Below are positions 61,450-64,000 of a stretch of DNA of 64,000 nt, one piece after another (within the stretch, counting starts at the first letter, position 1; every line of letters begins with the position of its first letter). This DNA is from Cryptomeria japonica (Eukaryota > Streptophyta > Pinopsida > Cupressales > Cupressaceae). The position numbers and the translations under genes were made by a program. The DNA lies in the NCBI RefSeq assembly GCF_030272615.1, contig NC_081410.1, positions 224,613,415 through 224,677,414 of the forward strand, written 5' to 3'. The notes beneath the pieces are model-generated. The model saw only the letters and a list, made by a program, of their open reading frames with translations. It did not search any database and had not been told where the DNA came from.

Positions 61450-62445
61450 ATGCCTGTTCAAACAAAAAATTCTTGCAACAAAAGAAACAAAGAAAAAGAA
61501 ACCCCTTTTTTGTCAAAAGACAATCCATTCTTCATGGAAAACCCTTTTTACAATAAACCGTCCTCGTCACAGATACCAGTTTACGATCTCCCAATCTTTG
61601 GTCAGCCCTTATCTCCCACCATGTCTAGGGAAAAACAAGAAAGAGAAGCTAGTAAATGAGACACTCATGACGACTTTAGCAATCATGCCACTAATAGTGA
61701 TTCCTCATCGACTAAATCTGAGCTTCCTAAACCTCCCAAAGCCAAAGTACATAGATGTCAGAATGATAAAGAGTTCCAGAAAATGATGAAGGTCATCATG
61801 GCTAGGAAAAAAGAAGACTATTTCCTATAATTAGCCAAGCAAGGCACCAAACTCCCTTCTGGTTATAATGTGGAAGCCCTAATTGCTAAAGAGGTAGAAA
61901 CACCATGGGAATAGATAAGCAAACAAATGCAAACATTACAAACTACGGTCACAAAACTACAAAACAAAGATAAAACGCCAAAACAATATTCTCTGGACAC
62001 AATATGCTCATTCCCATTTGACAAAAACCTTTACATGTCTCCATTTCCTTCAAGAGTTGACATCCCAAAATTTGACAAATACAATGGTACCTCAGATCCT
62101 CAAGATCATGTTAGAGATTTTTGTGTTGCCTGTATGGAGTTCATGCATGATCAAATATACCTCATGCGCCTTTTCCCAAGGAGTTTAGGGGGTCAAGCAA
62201 TGGAATGGTTCTCAAGCCTACCCAAAGGGATAAAAATGTTTGAAGAACTAATCCAACTATTTTTACAACAATACCCATACAAAATTCGTCACCTGGTCAC
62301 CATGATAGAACTTTTCAATACCAGACAATAGATAGGAGAACCCTTTCTCACTTTTCTCCAACGATGGAGAAAGATGTTCTCTAGATATTCACGGACTATC
62401 CCAGATCTTGAGAAAATGGATATTTTTTCAACAACTTAATCCCTG
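61450..62445 (+). pseudogene. gag: Gag of the Tat/Ogre-like element (broken)
   Basis: The frame from 61450 (MPVQTKNSCNKRNKEKE) runs with in-frame stops at 61657, 61828 and 61912 into the conserved capsid-like domain from about 62050: VDIPKFDKYNGTSDPQDHV, LFPRSLGGQAMEWFSSLP, IQLFLQQYPYKI. A stop at 62329 and a frame change near 62435 follow. The N-terminal 150 codons are charged and low-complexity. The domain matches the retrotransposon gag family of gypsy elements and is related to, but clearly different from, the gag at 52394. Confidence 0.82.
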
Positions 62446-62447
62446 AA

Positions 62448-64000
62448 TTGAAGTACAGTGTCCAGATGCAAGTACATCCTTCATTCAACAAAATGGTAGA
62501 TAACACCCTTAGAATGGAAGATGTGCTTATCAAAAAGGGAGAAACATCGCATTGGAAAGAAACATCGCAAGGTTCTAGCTCTAAAGAAAAGAGCAAGTAT
62601 TGGAAATACGGCAAAGATAGAAACAAAAACATTGTTAGTGATGGAGTAGTAGATACTATCTAAGCAAAAACAAAATCCACAATATTTAACTTGGCCAGTG
62701 GCACACAAGCACCCAAGGCAGTTGAAACTATGGTAGAAAATCCTCCAAAGAAAACAAGAGAATGGTTTAAAGAAAAGCCTTGGTTCTGAAAGCCTAAGCG
62801 TTATTTTACTCCTCTAGATGAGTCATATGAATCAACTTTTAAAACCTTATTGGAAAATAATTTGATAACATTACCAGATAATTCTAGACCATATGACCCA
62901 GAAATTAGACCCAAATGGTGGAGAGAAAATGAATACTATGATTACCATCGGAACAAGGGACATAACATAAACAACTACATGAAACTCCGACATGAAATCC
63001 AAGATCTCATTGACACAAGAAAGATCTTTGTTGGAAATCACGTGACTAATACTGATCATAAGGCCTTTAAAGATCCCTTACCAACTTATGAACAAGGAGA
63101 TTCCTCAAAATCCAAGGGAGGAGCTCGAGTCAATTACACCTACACTAACAACGATAATGTGATCAACATGATTGAATTTGTTCAGCCTGAACATTGCAAT
63201 GTGATCATAGTTCAGGATCACCAAAGTCAAGCACAAGCTGCTAATACCATGACTCGCGCTCAAAGGAAGATTACTCTCCCAGTAGCTAGTTCCTCAACTT
63301 TCAATCAAACAACATCAAATCTACCGAATAGACAAATAGACATAATCATGGCCAAATCAAAACAACTGGCTTCATTATCTTCTCCTGGTTATAGTATTGT
63401 CAAACAATTGAAGAGAACCAATGCTCAAATCTCCATTTTGGAACTACTTAAGATCTCTTTTGCTCATAGAGAGGTCCTGGACAAGGCTTTACTTACCACC
63501 AGTGTCCCTAAAGATTTAGACGTAGATCGGTTTCAATCTATGGTGGGTCACTTGACTTCACCTCATTACCTTACTTTCTCTGAAGAAGATGATAACTCAT
63601 TTATTCACCCACATAACAAGTTGTTACACATTGAAGCCATGATCCATAAACATCGAGTTAAACATGCTTTGATAGATGGAGGCACTGGGTTGAATATTTG
63701 TACCTACAATTTATTGACACAACTAGGATTCTCTAAAAAAATGTTATTGATCCAACAAAGAAAATAACAATCAAGGCTTATGATGAAGAAGAAAGAACTT
63801 CTAAGGGTCTGGTACTATTACCAATTAGGATAGGACCTCTAGAAAGAGATGTCATTTTTCAGGTCCTTGATCTTCATCTTTCATACAACATCTTACTAGG
63901 CAGGCCATGGATTCATGAAATGAAAGTAGTATCATCTACGTATCATCAATGCTTGAAATTTCCTTATAGTGGAGTTGAAGTCAATATTCTCGTTGATACA
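62448..64000 (+). pseudogene. Gag C-terminus and aspartic protease of the Tat/Ogre-like element (broken, cut by window)
   Basis: In the frame of 62448: MKYSVQMQVHPSFNKMVDN, a Lys/Ser-rich linker, stops near 62660 and 62788, then a knuckle-like block near 62936 where both Cys are Tyr (YYDYHRNKGHNINNYMKL) instead of C-X2-H-X4-H-X4-C. The protease active site is at about 63668 (ALIDGGTGLNICTYN) with Asp-Gly-Gly, as often seen in Tat elements. A frame change near 63750 is followed by ITIKAYDEEERTSKGLVLLP and YNILLGRPWIHEMKVVSS, the second half of the protease fold. The reading is still open at the window end. Confidence 0.85.

Larger units (their letters stand above)
58409..64000 (+). mobile_element. 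Tat/Ogre-like Ty3/gypsy element, 5' part (runs off window)
   Basis: An LTR beginning TGTAATACCC abuts the chromodomain (58409). It is followed by a gcgcccaccgtggggc primer site, a 2 kb leader with a phased short motif, and a gag and protease of the Tat/Ogre type. Reverse transcriptase and integrase are expected beyond 64000 if the element is complete. The left TSD would be atttc (58404-58408); the right one is outside the window. Confidence 0.82.

Overview
This window is intergenic, transposon-derived DNA from a plant nuclear genome. I found no host gene, tRNA, rRNA or CRISPR array. The plant assignment rests on several kinds of element: Ty1/copia elements primed by initiator tRNA-Met with repeated polypurine tracts (Sirevirus-like), a Ty3/gypsy chromovirus with a C-terminal chromodomain, Tat/Ogre-like gag-protease elements, an L1-type LINE carrying RNase H, and a large coding-free LTR element of LARD type. 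The density and nesting suggest a very large genome, possibly a gymnosperm, but the sequence alone does not prove the species.

Layout. 1-7230: a minus-strand, non-autonomous LTR element with a coiled-coil/zinc-knuckle gag and a second ORF of unknown function but no pol. It sits inside the 5' LTR of a plus-strand copia element (7231-13522). 13523-58408: one old plus-strand gypsy chromovirus, broken into three pieces (13523-13817, 48078-49022, 56858-58408) by two insertions. The first is a minus-strand copia element (13818-48077; TSD caaag/caagg). The second is a gag-protease-only gypsy-like element (49023-56857; perfect TSD cataa). 58409-64000: a plus-strand Tat/Ogre-like gypsy element that runs off the window; its LTR abuts the chromodomain.

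The left LTR of the minus-strand copia element is itself split by a 26.7 kb insert (14625-41345). This is a minus-strand coding-free element in the arrangement LTR-internal-LTR-internal-LTR (LTR about 4.54 kb, internal about 3.53 kb). It carries a solo LTR (19039-19916, TSD ctaaa) and a 5'-truncated LINE (34123-38175) flanked by an exact 60 bp target duplication. Its right end is a mosaic of short inverted and direct pieces of the element, and 171 bp of target sequence lies on both sides of the insert.

The order of events follows from the nesting: chromovirus first; then the copia elements, the gag-protease element and probably the Tat/Ogre-like element; then the pol-less element and the LARD; then the solo LTR and the LINE. 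Nearly every coding region is broken by stops and frameshifts, and many of the changes look like C-to-T transitions (Cys to Tyr in zinc knuckles, CGA or CAG to stop).

The most unusual signals are: a strand-specific 10 bp motif (consensus TGTCGTACGA) that recurs about 21 times in the leader of the last element at 21-22 bp steps, with rare 32 and 54 bp steps; the tandem LARD with its scrambled end; the pol-less element whose LTR resembles that of the minus-strand copia element nearby; and the 60 bp LINE target duplication.
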